Positions 1 through 5,568 of a stretch of 6,682 bases of DNA are shown piece by piece; the stretch's first letter is position 1; each line of letters starts with the position of its first letter. The DNA comes from an uncultured Bacillaceae bacterium (lineage in GTDB: Bacteria; Bacillota; Bacilli; Bacillales; Caldibacillaceae): the NCBI GenBank assembly GCA_937951955.1, contig CALGAD010000022.1, positions 1 to 6,682 of the forward strand, given 5' to 3'. A program made the translations under genes and the position numbers. The notes below the pieces were generated by a model. The model had not been told where the DNA came from and searched no databases. It saw only the letters and a program-made list of their open reading frames with translations.

Positions 1-139
1 TTTTCTAAAATTGATAAATGTCGTTGTTTTTGTATCGATTTGTATTCATGACTTTTTAATCTCGATATACAATTTTGGCGAACTTTTACCTTTTGCAGAG
101 AGCTTCGTTGATAGTTGAAAGGTAGCATCAATGAAATCT
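1..139. other. Left-edge non-coding stretch
   Basis: No gene with a start, a ribosome binding site and a plausible protein is visible here. On the plus strand one frame is open from position 2 to a TGA at 116-118 (38 codons, no start). It could be the tail of something outside the window, but its composition is not persuasive. The stretch lies beyond the terminator of the first minus-strand gene. Confidence 0.4.
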
Positions 140-169
140 AAAAAAGTCAAATGGTACCCCACTTGACTT
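140..169 (-). terminator. Rho-independent terminator of the small membrane-protein gene
   Basis: Read on the minus strand, arm 163-169 pairs with 144-150 (AAGTCAA/TTGACTT). After one mismatch (151/162), arm 159-161 pairs with 152-154, closing a 4-base loop at 155-158. A run of six T follows on the minus strand (A140-A145 on the plus strand). It lies 46 bases beyond the stop codon of the gene at 216-422. On the plus strand no T run follows, so it acts in the minus direction. Confidence 0.75.
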
Positions 170-215
170 GTTGACATGATAACGTTATGGAACTGCGTTG
201 AAAATTCTTTATAGT

Positions 216-422
216 TTATCCTTTTTTATTTGTAAACCCCAAAAATATCCCCAGTATCATTACAAAAGCTATTAATAATAATTCATACTCAACATACGTG
301 ATCCAATTCGTATTATATTCACCATTTAGTGAATCCACATGCATAATTAACTTTGCTATACCACACATAATTGCTAAGGCAACCAAGCCTATGGAGAGAA
401 TAATAAACCCGATCTTTCTCAT
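216..422 (-). CDS. Small two-helix membrane protein, unknown function
   Basis: This is a 68-residue protein that I do not recognise. It begins with a short basic stretch (MRK) and a hydrophobic helix at about residues 5-27. A polar loop with D30, N33, E35 and N39 follows, then a second hydrophobic helix at about 45-64 and a basic tail (NKKG). This suggests two membrane passes with both ends inside the cell. The start is well supported: AAGGAG at 430-435 sits 7 bases before the ATG. A terminator follows 46 bases after the stop, so the unit is a complete monocistronic gene rather than a chance frame. The overlapping plus-strand frame at 298-501 is its antisense shadow. Small proteins of this shape are common in Bacillaceae and mostly uncharacterised. 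No function is assigned. Confidence 0.7.
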   Translation of the reverse strand: MRKIGFIILSIGLVALAIMCGIAKLIMHVDSLNGEYNTNWITYVEYELLLIAFVMILGIFLGFTNKKG

Positions 423-501
423 AAAAGCTCTCCTTAAAATGACAATAATTCTCTTATTACATCAACAACATGAAACAAATATACCATCCGCGTCCTTTTA
501 A

Positions 502-642
502 TACCCATACTTTTTCAGCTATTTTTTCTATCAATTATTGTCCTGTTGGATCTGTGATGAATTGCTGAAAGTAGAAGCAAACAAACGTCCTGTTCATACT
601 AAGAAAAATTCTGGTCACAAAACAAAAACTTTTAAACGTTAA
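502..642 (+). other. Short open frame without a convincing start (doubtful)
   Basis: One plus-strand frame is open from just after a TAA at 499-501 to a TAA at 640-642 (46 codons). The last 28 residues are hydrophilic and strongly basic, beginning DELLKVEANKRP and ending KTKTFKR. The first part is aromatic and hydrophobic. Possible starts are TTG at 538 or 562, neither with a ribosome binding site. It could be the remnant of a gene tail or chance. It is listed because the surrounding 455-bp gap has no better content. Confidence 0.15.
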
Positions 643-753
643 ACAACACCTCCATACTATACTAGTTAAGGTTATTTTAAAGTTACTTTTGAAATTTTCC
701 AACAACATTTTACAACGTATGTTTTTTCAAAAAAACAAAAAAGATTCATAACG

Positions 754-875
754 AAGGAGAAAATCTGGACAAACTTACTTATACAGAAAGTGATTCAATT
801 TGTTTGTTAAGATTGGTTAATAAAATCACCATCTCTAGTGAAACACGTGAAATAATCTTGCTTCAAGCATTCTAA
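754..875 (+). CDS. Candidate 36-residue micro-ORF with strong RBS and CTG start
   Basis: AAGGAG at 754-759 stands 5 bases before a CTG at 765-767, which opens a 36-codon frame ending in TAA at 873-875. The product would begin LDKLTYTESDS and end ETREIILLQAF. It is a mixed polar/aliphatic sequence with no membrane segment and a plausible coding composition. The same frame is open upstream to position 693. An ATG at 719-721 would enter this frame if one base were lost from the nearby T6, A7 or A6 runs (722-742), so a frameshifted longer ORF is an alternative. CTG is a rare start. The ORF ends 3 bp before the stop of the convergent CPBP gene. Existence is uncertain and no function is assigned. 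Confidence 0.27.
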
Positions 876-877
876 TT

Positions 878-1570
878 TTATACAGACTCCTTATTCGGTA
901 AAAAAACAAACTTCACATCAATTAAGAAGTGAAGGACAATAGGTACCCATAACGTTCCTGTTCCCACATATAGGAAAAATAAAATCGCTCCCAAGTAGGC
1001 GGTTTGTAAAACACCTTTCCAGCCTTGATATAAATGGACAATACCAAATAACAGACTGGAAATTAAACCAATAGCAAAAATGGAAAGATCAAAGGGAAGA
1101 TGGCTAAAATAATACAACATTAATCCGCGAAAAATGATCTCCTCACAGACACCTGCCGTAACGGAGACCCAAAAAAACAAAAAACGTTCCACGGGTGTTT
1201 TAGGTATTAAAAATTGAATACTTTCATCTTGATGTGCCTCGGATACCTTTTCTTTCGCTGATTTTGAAAAGCGAAAGATTAAAGCGATGATCACGATACT
1301 AACTATTACTCCTATAGCGGCAGAAACAAGCGTTTCAGTATCGAATTTTAAAAAGGGTTCTGTATAGATAAATAAATCATGAATTTTTCGATCAGTCGAA
1401 GACCAAAAGATCAATAATATAATGACCAATCCCCATTGCACAAACATGATTTCACTGTATAATCTCCATCTAACAAATTGATTGCTATTAATCTTTTTCA
1501 TGTAAAAATAATCCCAGATTGGATAACCCACAACAATGAAAAGTAAAAAGAATGTTAGGAATAGCATCAT
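878..1570 (-). CDS. CPBP family intramembrane metalloprotease (Abi/CAAX-like)
   Basis: This 230-residue polytopic membrane protein belongs to the CPBP (CAAX protease and bacteriocin-processing) family of glutamate-type intramembrane proteases. Hydrophobic segments lie at about residues 1-20, 40-56, 81-99, 128-141, 161-177, 190-203 and 206-220. All three family motifs are intact: EEIIFRG with E143, E144 and R148; FGIVH with H179; and HFLID with H214 and D218. These residues form the catalytic or metal/water-binding centre in the family, so the enzyme should be active. Known members process prenylated CAAX proteins or act in bacteriocin self-immunity. The substrate here cannot be read from the sequence, and no bacteriocin gene is seen nearby. 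Two ATGs open the frame, at 1570 and 1567. GAGG at 1575-1578 is 4 bases from the first and 7 from the second, so the second may be used. The gene lies 121 bp downstream of grpB on the same strand, with no clear terminator between them. Confidence 0.9.
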   Translation of the reverse strand: MMLFLTFFLLFIVVGYPIWDYFYMKKINSNQFVRWRLYSEIMFVQWGLVIILLIFWSSTDRKIHDLFIYTEPFLKFDTETLVSAAIGVIVSIVIIALIFRFSKSAKEKVSEAHQDESIQFLIPKTPVERFLFFWVSVTAGVCEEIIFRGLMLYYFSHLPFDLSIFAIGLISSLLFGIVHLYQGWKGVLQTAYLGAILFFLYVGTGTLWVPIVLHFLIDVKFVFLPNKESV

Positions 1571-1691
1571 GTCACCTCATGTTAATCATAGATTCGTCGA
1601 AGAGAAAATTGTATTATTAGATTTATCAATATTTTAGGATCACCTGGTTGAAATCATCCCACAGCACTATTAAAACAAAAATCAGTACCGT

Positions 1692-2279
1692 TTACTCTTT
1701 GTTTTCATAAAAAGTGTTCGCTCTCTCCATGATTTCCTGTACAATTGCACTTTTGGCATCCGCATAGTCCTGAACGTATTTCCATTGCTGTTTTGCCAGA
1801 TCACGTTTCACCCTGGCATATTTATCACGATCATCACGATTGTTCTTTAACCAATCGCGAAATCGCAGCATCCGTTCAATTTCTGGACAACCTCTACTAA
1901 ATACGTGTAAATTGATATCTGTATCCGGACCTTTAAAAAGCCGGTGTTCATACCAATTCGTCTCCCGAATACGCAAAACGTACCTGGAATTCTCCAAATC
2001 AGGTACATAGGCACTTTCATCGGTAGAGTCTTTCACGACGAGCAGCATATCAATAATTGGCTTTGCACATAGACCTGGTACAGAAGTTGAGCCAACATGT
2101 TCTAATTGGAGTACTTTATCACCCAGGATGGAGTAAATTCTTTTTGCCTCGCGCTCGAATAACTCGGGCCATTTCGGATCATAATCAAGAAGTGTGATCT
2201 GGGCATTGTGAGGCTTAAGCTCACCTACAACGACTTCTCGGAGTTTTTCATCATTTGTTGAATCAAAACGATCGTTCAT
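1692..2279 (-). CDS. GrpB family protein (UPF0157), nucleotidyltransferase-like fold
   Basis: This 195-residue soluble protein belongs to the GrpB/UPF0157 family, which is related to the nucleotidyltransferase superfamily. The signature HVGSTSVPGLCAKPIIDM spans residues 61-78, with G63-S64 and D77 in the places where nucleotidyltransferases carry their GS motif and first metal ligand. Further family blocks are LLDYDPKWPELFERE at 30-44, NLHVF with H125, LRFRDWLKNN at 138-147, DRDKYARVKRDLA at 150-162 and YADAKSAIVQEI at 172-183. The length is normal for the longer members, which carry an N-terminal extension like residues 1-27 here. The reaction is not established in the family. The ribosome binding site is odd: AAGGAG at 2295-2300 is 15 bases from the ATG. 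The start diverges from the membrane-protein gene at 2406. Confidence 0.9.
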   Translation of the reverse strand: MNDRFDSTNDEKLREVVVGELKPHNAQITLLDYDPKWPELFEREAKRIYSILGDKVLQLEHVGSTSVPGLCAKPIIDMLLVVKDSTDESAYVPDLENSRYVLRIRETNWYEHRLFKGPDTDINLHVFSRGCPEIERMLRFRDWLKNNRDDRDKYARVKRDLAKQQWKYVQDYADAKSAIVQEIMERANTFYENKE

Positions 2280-2405
2280 CTCAGTATACGAAATCTCCTT
2301 CCAGTTTGGTTTTTAATACAATATACCTTATCACATTTTATATAACCGAAAAACGATTCGTGTATTTTAGAAATTACTACATTTGAATAGAAAGGACAAG
2401 ATTTT

Positions 2406-2951
2406 ATGAAGCGTTCTGAAGTCTTGCGCTATAGCAAAATTGGAATGGAAACTCTCCTAACGAGTATTAAATTTTTTTACAGTCATATATCCCTACTATG
2501 CGTTTCTCTCATCCCTTCGGTGATTCGCGCAATTCAAATGTTGAATCCCGCTGCACCATTTTGGTTAGAGGGGATTGTATTCATCACAAGATGTTTTCTC
2601 TTCGTATTGATTATTATCATGATGACCAAGAGTAAAATAAATGACCTTAGAGATAAAAACTTTTGGGATAAACTTGGACATTCAGCCTCTATCCAATTTC
2701 AAAAAAATTGGCCCTACGGCTTTTTTGCGCAAATCATTGTCTTCTTCGTCTTATTATATGGTGTAGGGAATTTATTCATCATGCTACTCAGCTGGCTTTT
2801 CAGTTCGAACGCTGGATTAATAGGCATACAATCAACCGATTCCAATGCTCTGTATAATGCTTGCATATACTTTTTAAAAAATATGAGTGTAATTCCTCTG
2901 ACATTGGTTTATATAGTCTATATAAGCGGGCTAAGACCAGTTAAAAATTAA
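2406..2951 (+). CDS. Four-helix membrane protein, unknown function
   Basis: This is a 181-residue protein that I cannot assign to a family. A basic N-terminal stretch (MKRSEVLRYSK) is followed by hydrophobic segments at about residues 24-42, 53-73, 106-133 (long, perhaps a kinked helix) and 155-175, ending in a short basic tail (RPVKN). The loop at 74-104 is polar and charged (KSKINDLRDKNFWDK) and by the positive-inside rule probably faces the cytoplasm. No catalytic motif is visible. The start is supported by AAAGGA at 2391-2396, 9 bases before the ATG. The gene diverges from grpB across 126 bp of AT-rich DNA and is followed after about 43 bp by a strong hairpin terminator, so it looks monocistronic. 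The function could be small-molecule transport or an accessory role, but nothing in the sequence decides this. Confidence 0.75.
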   Translation: MKRSEVLRYSKIGMETLLTSIKFFYSHISLLCVSLIPSVIRAIQMLNPAAPFWLEGIVFITRCFLFVLIIIMMTKSKINDLRDKNFWDKLGHSASIQFQKNWPYGFFAQIIVFFVLLYGVGNLFIMLLSWLFSSNAGLIGIQSTDSNALYNACIYFLKNMSVIPLTLVYIVYISGLRPVKN

Positions 2952-2994
2952 TTTTCGACAAACAATGAAGATATAATCACATAAATCAATGTTG

Positions 2995-3034
2995 AAAATC
3001 CTCCCGGGCAGGAATTTTGCCATGGAGGATTTTT
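2995..3034 (+). terminator. Strong Rho-independent terminator between convergent genes
   Basis: AAAATCCTCC at 2995-3004 pairs perfectly (10 bp) with GGAGGATTTT at 3024-3033. Inside the loop, GGCA at 3007-3010 pairs with TGCC at 3018-3021, stacking a second short stem across a 2-by-2 internal loop. On the plus strand the T run at 3030-3034 completes a terminator for the gene ending at 2951. On the minus strand the distal arm gives TTTT, so it may also stop transcripts from the MazG-like gene ending at 3085. Confidence 0.85.
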
Positions 3035-3084
3035 CCTTTCCAGCTTTTTAGCAAACTCCGTGCAAATGAATGCATGCTTCCGCA

Positions 3085-3399
3085 TTACTTATAGCGATTT
3101 GTCAGTTTTTCTTTATGGCTTTCCATAATTTCTGTCAGATTAATATTGTACTTATCAGCTAAAATGAATACATTATCTAACACATCACCAAGTTCTTCTT
3201 TTAAGTTTTCAATTTGTTGTTCCCTTGTTAATGGCACTTCATCTGGACGATCACGGCCAATTTCAATGGTACGAATAGCTTTTGATACTTCACCAACTTC
3301 CTCCATTAGAAAATTGACACGGATAAACGGACTGAATTCGTACCAGCCACGCTGTTTATAAAAATCGGTAATCCACTTTTGATAGTCAAAAATATTCAA
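3085..3399 (-). CDS. MazG-like nucleotide pyrophosphohydrolase
   Basis: This small all-alpha NTP pyrophosphohydrolase of the MazG/dUTPase superfamily has about 104 residues from the preferred start. Family members hydrolyse (deoxy)nucleoside triphosphates to monophosphate and pyrophosphate, often removing aberrant nucleotides. In numbering from the upstream ATG at 3417 (110 residues), the metal-binding motifs are EEVGE at 39-43 and EELGD at 74-78, the expected EExxE plus ExxD pattern. The segment between them (IRTIEIGRDRPDEVP) fits a single-domain MazG-like protein. The ATG at 3417 has its GAGG abutting the start codon. The TTG at 3399 has a GAGGGGGTGG-type site 6 bases away and gives an N-terminus of MNIFDYQKWI, so I prefer it. 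The gene is divergent from the LOG-family gene at 3459. It is cytoplasmic, and the substrate cannot be told from the sequence. Confidence 0.85.
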   Translation of the reverse strand: MNIFDYQKWITDFYKQRGWYEFSPFIRVNFLMEEVGEVSKAIRTIEIGRDRPDEVPLTREQQIENLKEELGDVLDNVFILADKYNINLTEIMESHKEKLTNRYK

Positions 3400-3420
3400 T
3401 GCAACCCACCCCCTCATCCT

Positions 3421-3435
3421 CTATAATGATAATAG
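3421..3435 (+). promoter_or_regulatory. -10 element and imperfect palindrome in the MazG/LOG divergent region
   Basis: TATAAT at 3422-3427 is a perfect -10 hexamer for the LOG gene, about 31 bases before its ATG. No good -35 is seen 16-18 bases upstream. The element lies in a 15-base imperfect palindrome (3421-3435, CTATAATGATAATAG), symmetric about G3428 with one mismatched pair. The stretch between the two start codons is very short (3400-3458), so one bound protein could affect both genes. That this is an operator is inference. Confidence 0.4.
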
Positions 3436-3458
3436 CATTTCATTAAGGGTGGGAGAAT

Positions 3459-4022
3459 ATGAACATTGTAGTATATTGTGGTGCAAGTTTAGGACATAAC
3501 GACGGATTTATCGAGGCCGCAAAATCCCTTGGCCGGTGGATTGCCAGGAATGGGCATACGTTAGTTTACGGTGGAGGAAAGGCCGGATTAATGGGCGTTC
3601 TTGCGGATGAAGTGTTACTACACAACGGAAAAGTCATCGGCATCATTCCGACGTTTTTAGTAGATCGAGAGCTCAGTCATCCCAATTTAACGCGTTTGGA
3701 AATCGTGAATTCGATGTCAGAACGCAAAAATAAAATGATTGAATTAGGAGATTGTTATATTGCCTTGCCAGGTGGTCCGGGGACATTGGAGGAAATTTCA
3801 GAAGCGATTTCATGGGCACGAATTGGACAGCATCAAAATCCATGTATATTATTTAACATAGACGGTTACTACGATAAATTAAGAGAATTTTATGATGGAA
3901 TGGTAAAAAACGGATTTATGGCTGAAGCCGATAAAAAGGCCATGTTATTTACCGATTCTTTTACAGAGATCGAAGAATTCATTGCGAATTTTACGCCACC
4001 ACAAGTAAGAACATATAAATAA
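3459..4022 (+). CDS. LOG family protein (TIGR00730), nucleoside-monophosphate phosphoribohydrolase
   Basis: This 187-residue Rossmann-fold enzyme belongs to the LOG (LONELY GUY) family. Characterised members cleave the N-glycosidic bond of cytokinin riboside 5'-monophosphates, and bacterial ones also cleave AMP-like nucleotides, releasing base and ribose 5-phosphate. The N-terminal strand with CGAS (residues 7-10), the GGGKAGLMG loop (38-46) and the diagnostic PGGPGTLEE motif (104-112) are all present. The conserved MSERKNKM block with R89 and K90 is also present. The length is standard (about 180-195). The start is supported by the AAGGGTGGGAG stretch at 3445-3455 directly upstream of ATG 3459. 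The older label 'lysine decarboxylase' for such proteins is a misannotation. The gene diverges from the MazG-like gene. It is predicted to be cytoplasmic and dimeric, by family knowledge. Confidence 0.92.
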   Translation: MNIVVYCGASLGHNDGFIEAAKSLGRWIARNGHTLVYGGGKAGLMGVLADEVLLHNGKVIGIIPTFLVDRELSHPNLTRLEIVNSMSERKNKMIELGDCYIALPGGPGTLEEISEAISWARIGQHQNPCILFNIDGYYDKLREFYDGMVKNGFMAEADKKAMLFTDSFTEIEEFIANFTPPQVRTYK

Positions 4023-4063
4023 AAGGAAACAGCCCACCTACTAAATGTTGATAGATGGGCTGT
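4015..4063 (-). terminator. Hairpin terminator between convergent LOG and VanZ-side genes
   Basis: ACAGCCCA at 4029-4036 pairs perfectly with TGGGCTGT at 4056-4063. After a single mismatch (4037/4055), CTA at 4038-4040 pairs with TAG at 4052-4054. On the minus strand the hairpin is followed by a T-rich tract (complement of 4015-4028), whereas on the plus strand the following bases are not T-rich. It therefore suits transcripts coming from the VanZ-like side, and may weakly stop the LOG transcript as well. Confidence 0.6.
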
Positions 4064-4234
4064 CTTGTGTGATGTCTAATAATTTGGATTTTGACTTTTC
4101 ATTTAGCATTTTCACTACTTTTTCGAGCAAATCTTCAGGATAAACTTCTTTCACTCTTTTACAAAGGATTTTTTGAAAACAAATTTTAAATAAGCATTTC
4201 TTTTCATCCTTTTAAAGGAACTTATGTCATTCAT
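4041..4234 (-). pseudogene. Frameshifted micro-ORF (about 61 residues if repaired)
   Basis: On the minus strand, ATG at 4234 (or 4207) opens a frame that includes MKRNAYLKFVFKKSFVKE and stops at TGA 4151-4153. A second frame, with GTG at 4154 overlapping that stop as GTGA, runs 37 codons (VKEVYPEDLLEKVVKMLNEK and on) to TAG at 4041-4043. The junction carries two adjacent near-identical 8-mers, GTAAAAGA (4155-4162) and GTGAAAGA (4147-4154). Removing one copy joins the frames seamlessly as FVKEVYPEDLL. The joined product is lysine/leucine-rich, with a basic N-terminal part and a helical, charged centre. No good ribosome binding site is seen (AAAAGG abuts ATG 4207). The stop lies in the terminator loop. 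The reading could be a decayed gene, two coupled short ORFs, or chance. I do not recognise the family. Confidence 0.35.
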
Positions 4235-4271
4235 CTAACGATAGCAGTAAAATTCACACAAACTGTCAAAA

Positions 4272-4808
4272 TTAACCCAACGTACGCTTTTGCTCTTCAC
4301 GTCTACGTCTAACGTATCTGCTTACAACTTTAACGGGTATGTAACCGATCATTCCGCCAACGGTATTTAAAATCAAATCATCCACATCAAAACTTCCAAA
4401 TCGGAAAATGAGTTGTATCAGTTCAAACGTCAAACTTAAACAAAATGTTGCGAGTGCAACCATTTTGAAACTATGAAACTTTTTGGACAACAGTGGAAGG
4501 AAAAAGCCAAACGGGATGAACGCGATTATATTTCCCAGCAAATTTTCAAGGCGAATAATGAAATTGATATCATTGGCCAGGAACAAATAATATGCAATCG
4601 TCTTAAACGGGATAAAATTGTGATTACCTAGCCAGGGATAGCTTTCAAAATTAAATGTTAAATGATTCATAATCTGTTGAATGGTAAAGTACTTGAATAA
4701 AAGTAGTTTTGAGAGAACGAACAGATATAAACAGAGCGCGATTGATAATCCCACTTTAACTGCAGTTCGCACGAGACGAATACCCCCTTGTTTTCCCTTT
4801 CTATTCAT
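4272..4808 (-). CDS. VanZ family membrane protein
   Basis: This 178-residue integral membrane protein is of the VanZ-like family, named after the accessory teicoplanin-resistance protein. Most members have no established biochemical role. Hydrophobic segments lie at about residues 18-40, 86-107, 114-135 and 145-163. Family landmarks are NFIPF (64-68), NLLGNIIAFIPFGFFLPLL (89-107), FELIQ with E129 and Q132, and DVDDLILNTVGG with D141, D143, D144 and N148. The C-terminus is very basic (RRRREEQKR) and should be cytoplasmic. At the start, GGAG (4812-4815) is only 3 bases from ATG 4808. A GTG at 4772 (residue 13) with AAGGGGG about 10 bases upstream is an alternative. No vanRSHAX-type resistance genes lie nearby, so a role in glycopeptide resistance should not be assumed. 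It lies 61 bp downstream of an unrecognised gene on the same strand. Confidence 0.88.
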   Translation of the reverse strand: MNRKGKQGGIRLVRTAVKVGLSIALCLYLFVLSKLLLFKYFTIQQIMNHLTFNFESYPWLGNHNFIPFKTIAYYLFLANDINFIIRLENLLGNIIAFIPFGFFLPLLSKKFHSFKMVALATFCLSLTFELIQLIFRFGSFDVDDLILNTVGGMIGYIPVKVVSRYVRRRREEQKRTLG

Positions 4809-4852
4809 CCGCTCCAGATGATGTTTTGAAAATCGGTAAATTTTCTAAATAT

Positions 4853-4882
4853 AGTATATCCGTTATTAATCAAGTTTTCCAA
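4853..4882 (-). promoter_or_regulatory. Possible sigma-A promoter for the VanZ-like gene
   Basis: On the minus strand TTGGAA (4877-4882) and TATACT (4853-4858) are separated by 18 bases. The -35 lies inside the last codons of the upstream gene. Transcription would start about 40 bases before ATG 4808. The -10 matches the consensus at 5 of 6 positions and the -35 at 4 of 6. Read-through from the upstream gene remains possible. Confidence 0.4.
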
Positions 4883-5520
4883 TACACATTATTAGGCAGT
4901 CTCAGTAAATAACCTTTACTTTTTTCTATAATTTTCCCTGTATGAATATCTCGAACGACTACAGTTTCATGATAGTCCGGATCTTCATACCATTCGGAGA
5001 AATAGAGACGATCGCCATCCCGAAATAATATGGTCTCATTCTTGCCAATGGCAATTTTCTTTTTTTCCGGCCAAACGATTTCGTAAAAACCGTCATGACC
5101 ACTTCTGCCGAGAGTAAGTGGGGTCGTCTCGAGCATAAGGTTATAACAATCTTCAACTTCTGATAAAGCTAACTCAGCAATCGTTTCTAATTTCCTAGTG
5201 ATCGGTGTGTATGCTGTGATTTTAATGAGTTGGGCACGAAAATCAACAACTAGAAAATTTAACACTCCGTCATTCCAGACGGGCTTGTCCACATAAACAT
5301 TTTCTTGCAGCTGAAATGGGGAATGGACTTCACCATCCGGGTAATGAATTAAGTGATAATTCAAGCCTTTAAAGAATCCCGTTTTTTCATAAATATATTC
5401 GGCTTCATATAAATCACAAAAATCATGCCCTGGTTCCTTTGCGGCGTACCATTCGTAGGTTCCTTCGATTTCTTCAGGATACGTATCTGAAATACCTGTG
5501 ATTTTTATTATTTTGATCAT
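4870..5520 (-). CDS. Uncharacterised soluble protein, 216 residues
   Basis: I do not recognise this protein. It has no signal peptide and no membrane segment, is acidic to neutral, and is rich in Tyr, Trp, Phe and Asp/Glu. Alternating hydrophobic stretches suggest a mostly beta structure: VLNFLVVDFRAQLIKITAYT at 86-105, TILFRDGDRLYFSEWYED at 163-180, and ETVVVRDIHTGKIIEK at 185-200. The last resembles a blade of a beta-propeller-like fold (inference). Conserved-looking motifs include EPGHDFCDLYEAEYIY (29-44) and GRSGHDGFYEIVWP (138-151). The ATG at 5520 is preferred because AAAGGGG at 5529-5535 lies 8 bases upstream. An in-frame GTG at 5547 would add 9 residues without a good site. The gene may share transcripts with the VanZ-like gene 61 bp downstream. 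Confidence 0.75.
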   Translation of the reverse strand: MIKIIKITGISDTYPEEIEGTYEWYAAKEPGHDFCDLYEAEYIYEKTGFFKGLNYHLIHYPDGEVHSPFQLQENVYVDKPVWNDGVLNFLVVDFRAQLIKITAYTPITRKLETIAELALSEVEDCYNLMLETTPLTLGRSGHDGFYEIVWPEKKKIAIGKNETILFRDGDRLYFSEWYEDPDYHETVVVRDIHTGKIIEKSKGYLLRLPNNVYWKT

Positions 5521-5559
5521 ATTTATAACCCCTTTAATTACGCACACTTTCCTGAAAAT

Positions 5560-5568
5560 ATTTTAACA
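5560..5568 (-). promoter_or_regulatory. Possible extended -10 promoter of the 216-residue protein gene
   Basis: TGTTAAAAT on the minus strand fits an extended -10 (TGn plus TAAAAT), about 40 bases upstream of ATG 5520. No clear -35 lies 17 bases further upstream, which is common for extended -10 promoters. Confidence 0.35.

Noticed and set aside
298..501. 67-codon plus-strand open frame
   Set aside because: It is antisense to the 68-residue membrane-protein gene, which has a proper RBS and terminator; this frame has no RBS and looks like a shadow.
878..1570. Bacteriocin-immunity or abortive-infection system suggested by the CPBP protease
   Set aside because: No bacteriocin precursor, transporter or toxin partner is visible; the family name alone is not evidence for such a system.
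3146..3361. 71-codon plus-strand open frame inside the MazG-like gene
   Set aside because: Serine-rich composition typical of an antisense shadow, no RBS; the minus-strand gene carries the metal-binding motifs.
3085..4022. MazG plus LOG as an anti-phage defence module
   Set aside because: Both families have housekeeping roles and neither shows a fused sensor or effector domain; only a possible metabolic link is proposed.
4241..4269. Perfect TTGACA (minus strand, 4264-4269) as a promoter for the micro-ORF
   Set aside because: The hexamer 17 bases downstream (TGCTAT) lacks the key A at its second position and matches only half the consensus; no better -10 at 16-18 spacing.
4272..4808. Glycopeptide resistance locus suggested by the VanZ-like protein
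   Set aside because: No ligase, dehydrogenase, dipeptidase or two-component genes are nearby; VanZ-like proteins are widespread outside resistance clusters.
4959..5156. 65-codon minus-strand open frame inside the 216-residue protein gene
   Set aside because: Overlaps the better-supported frame on the same strand and has no RBS or coherent composition.
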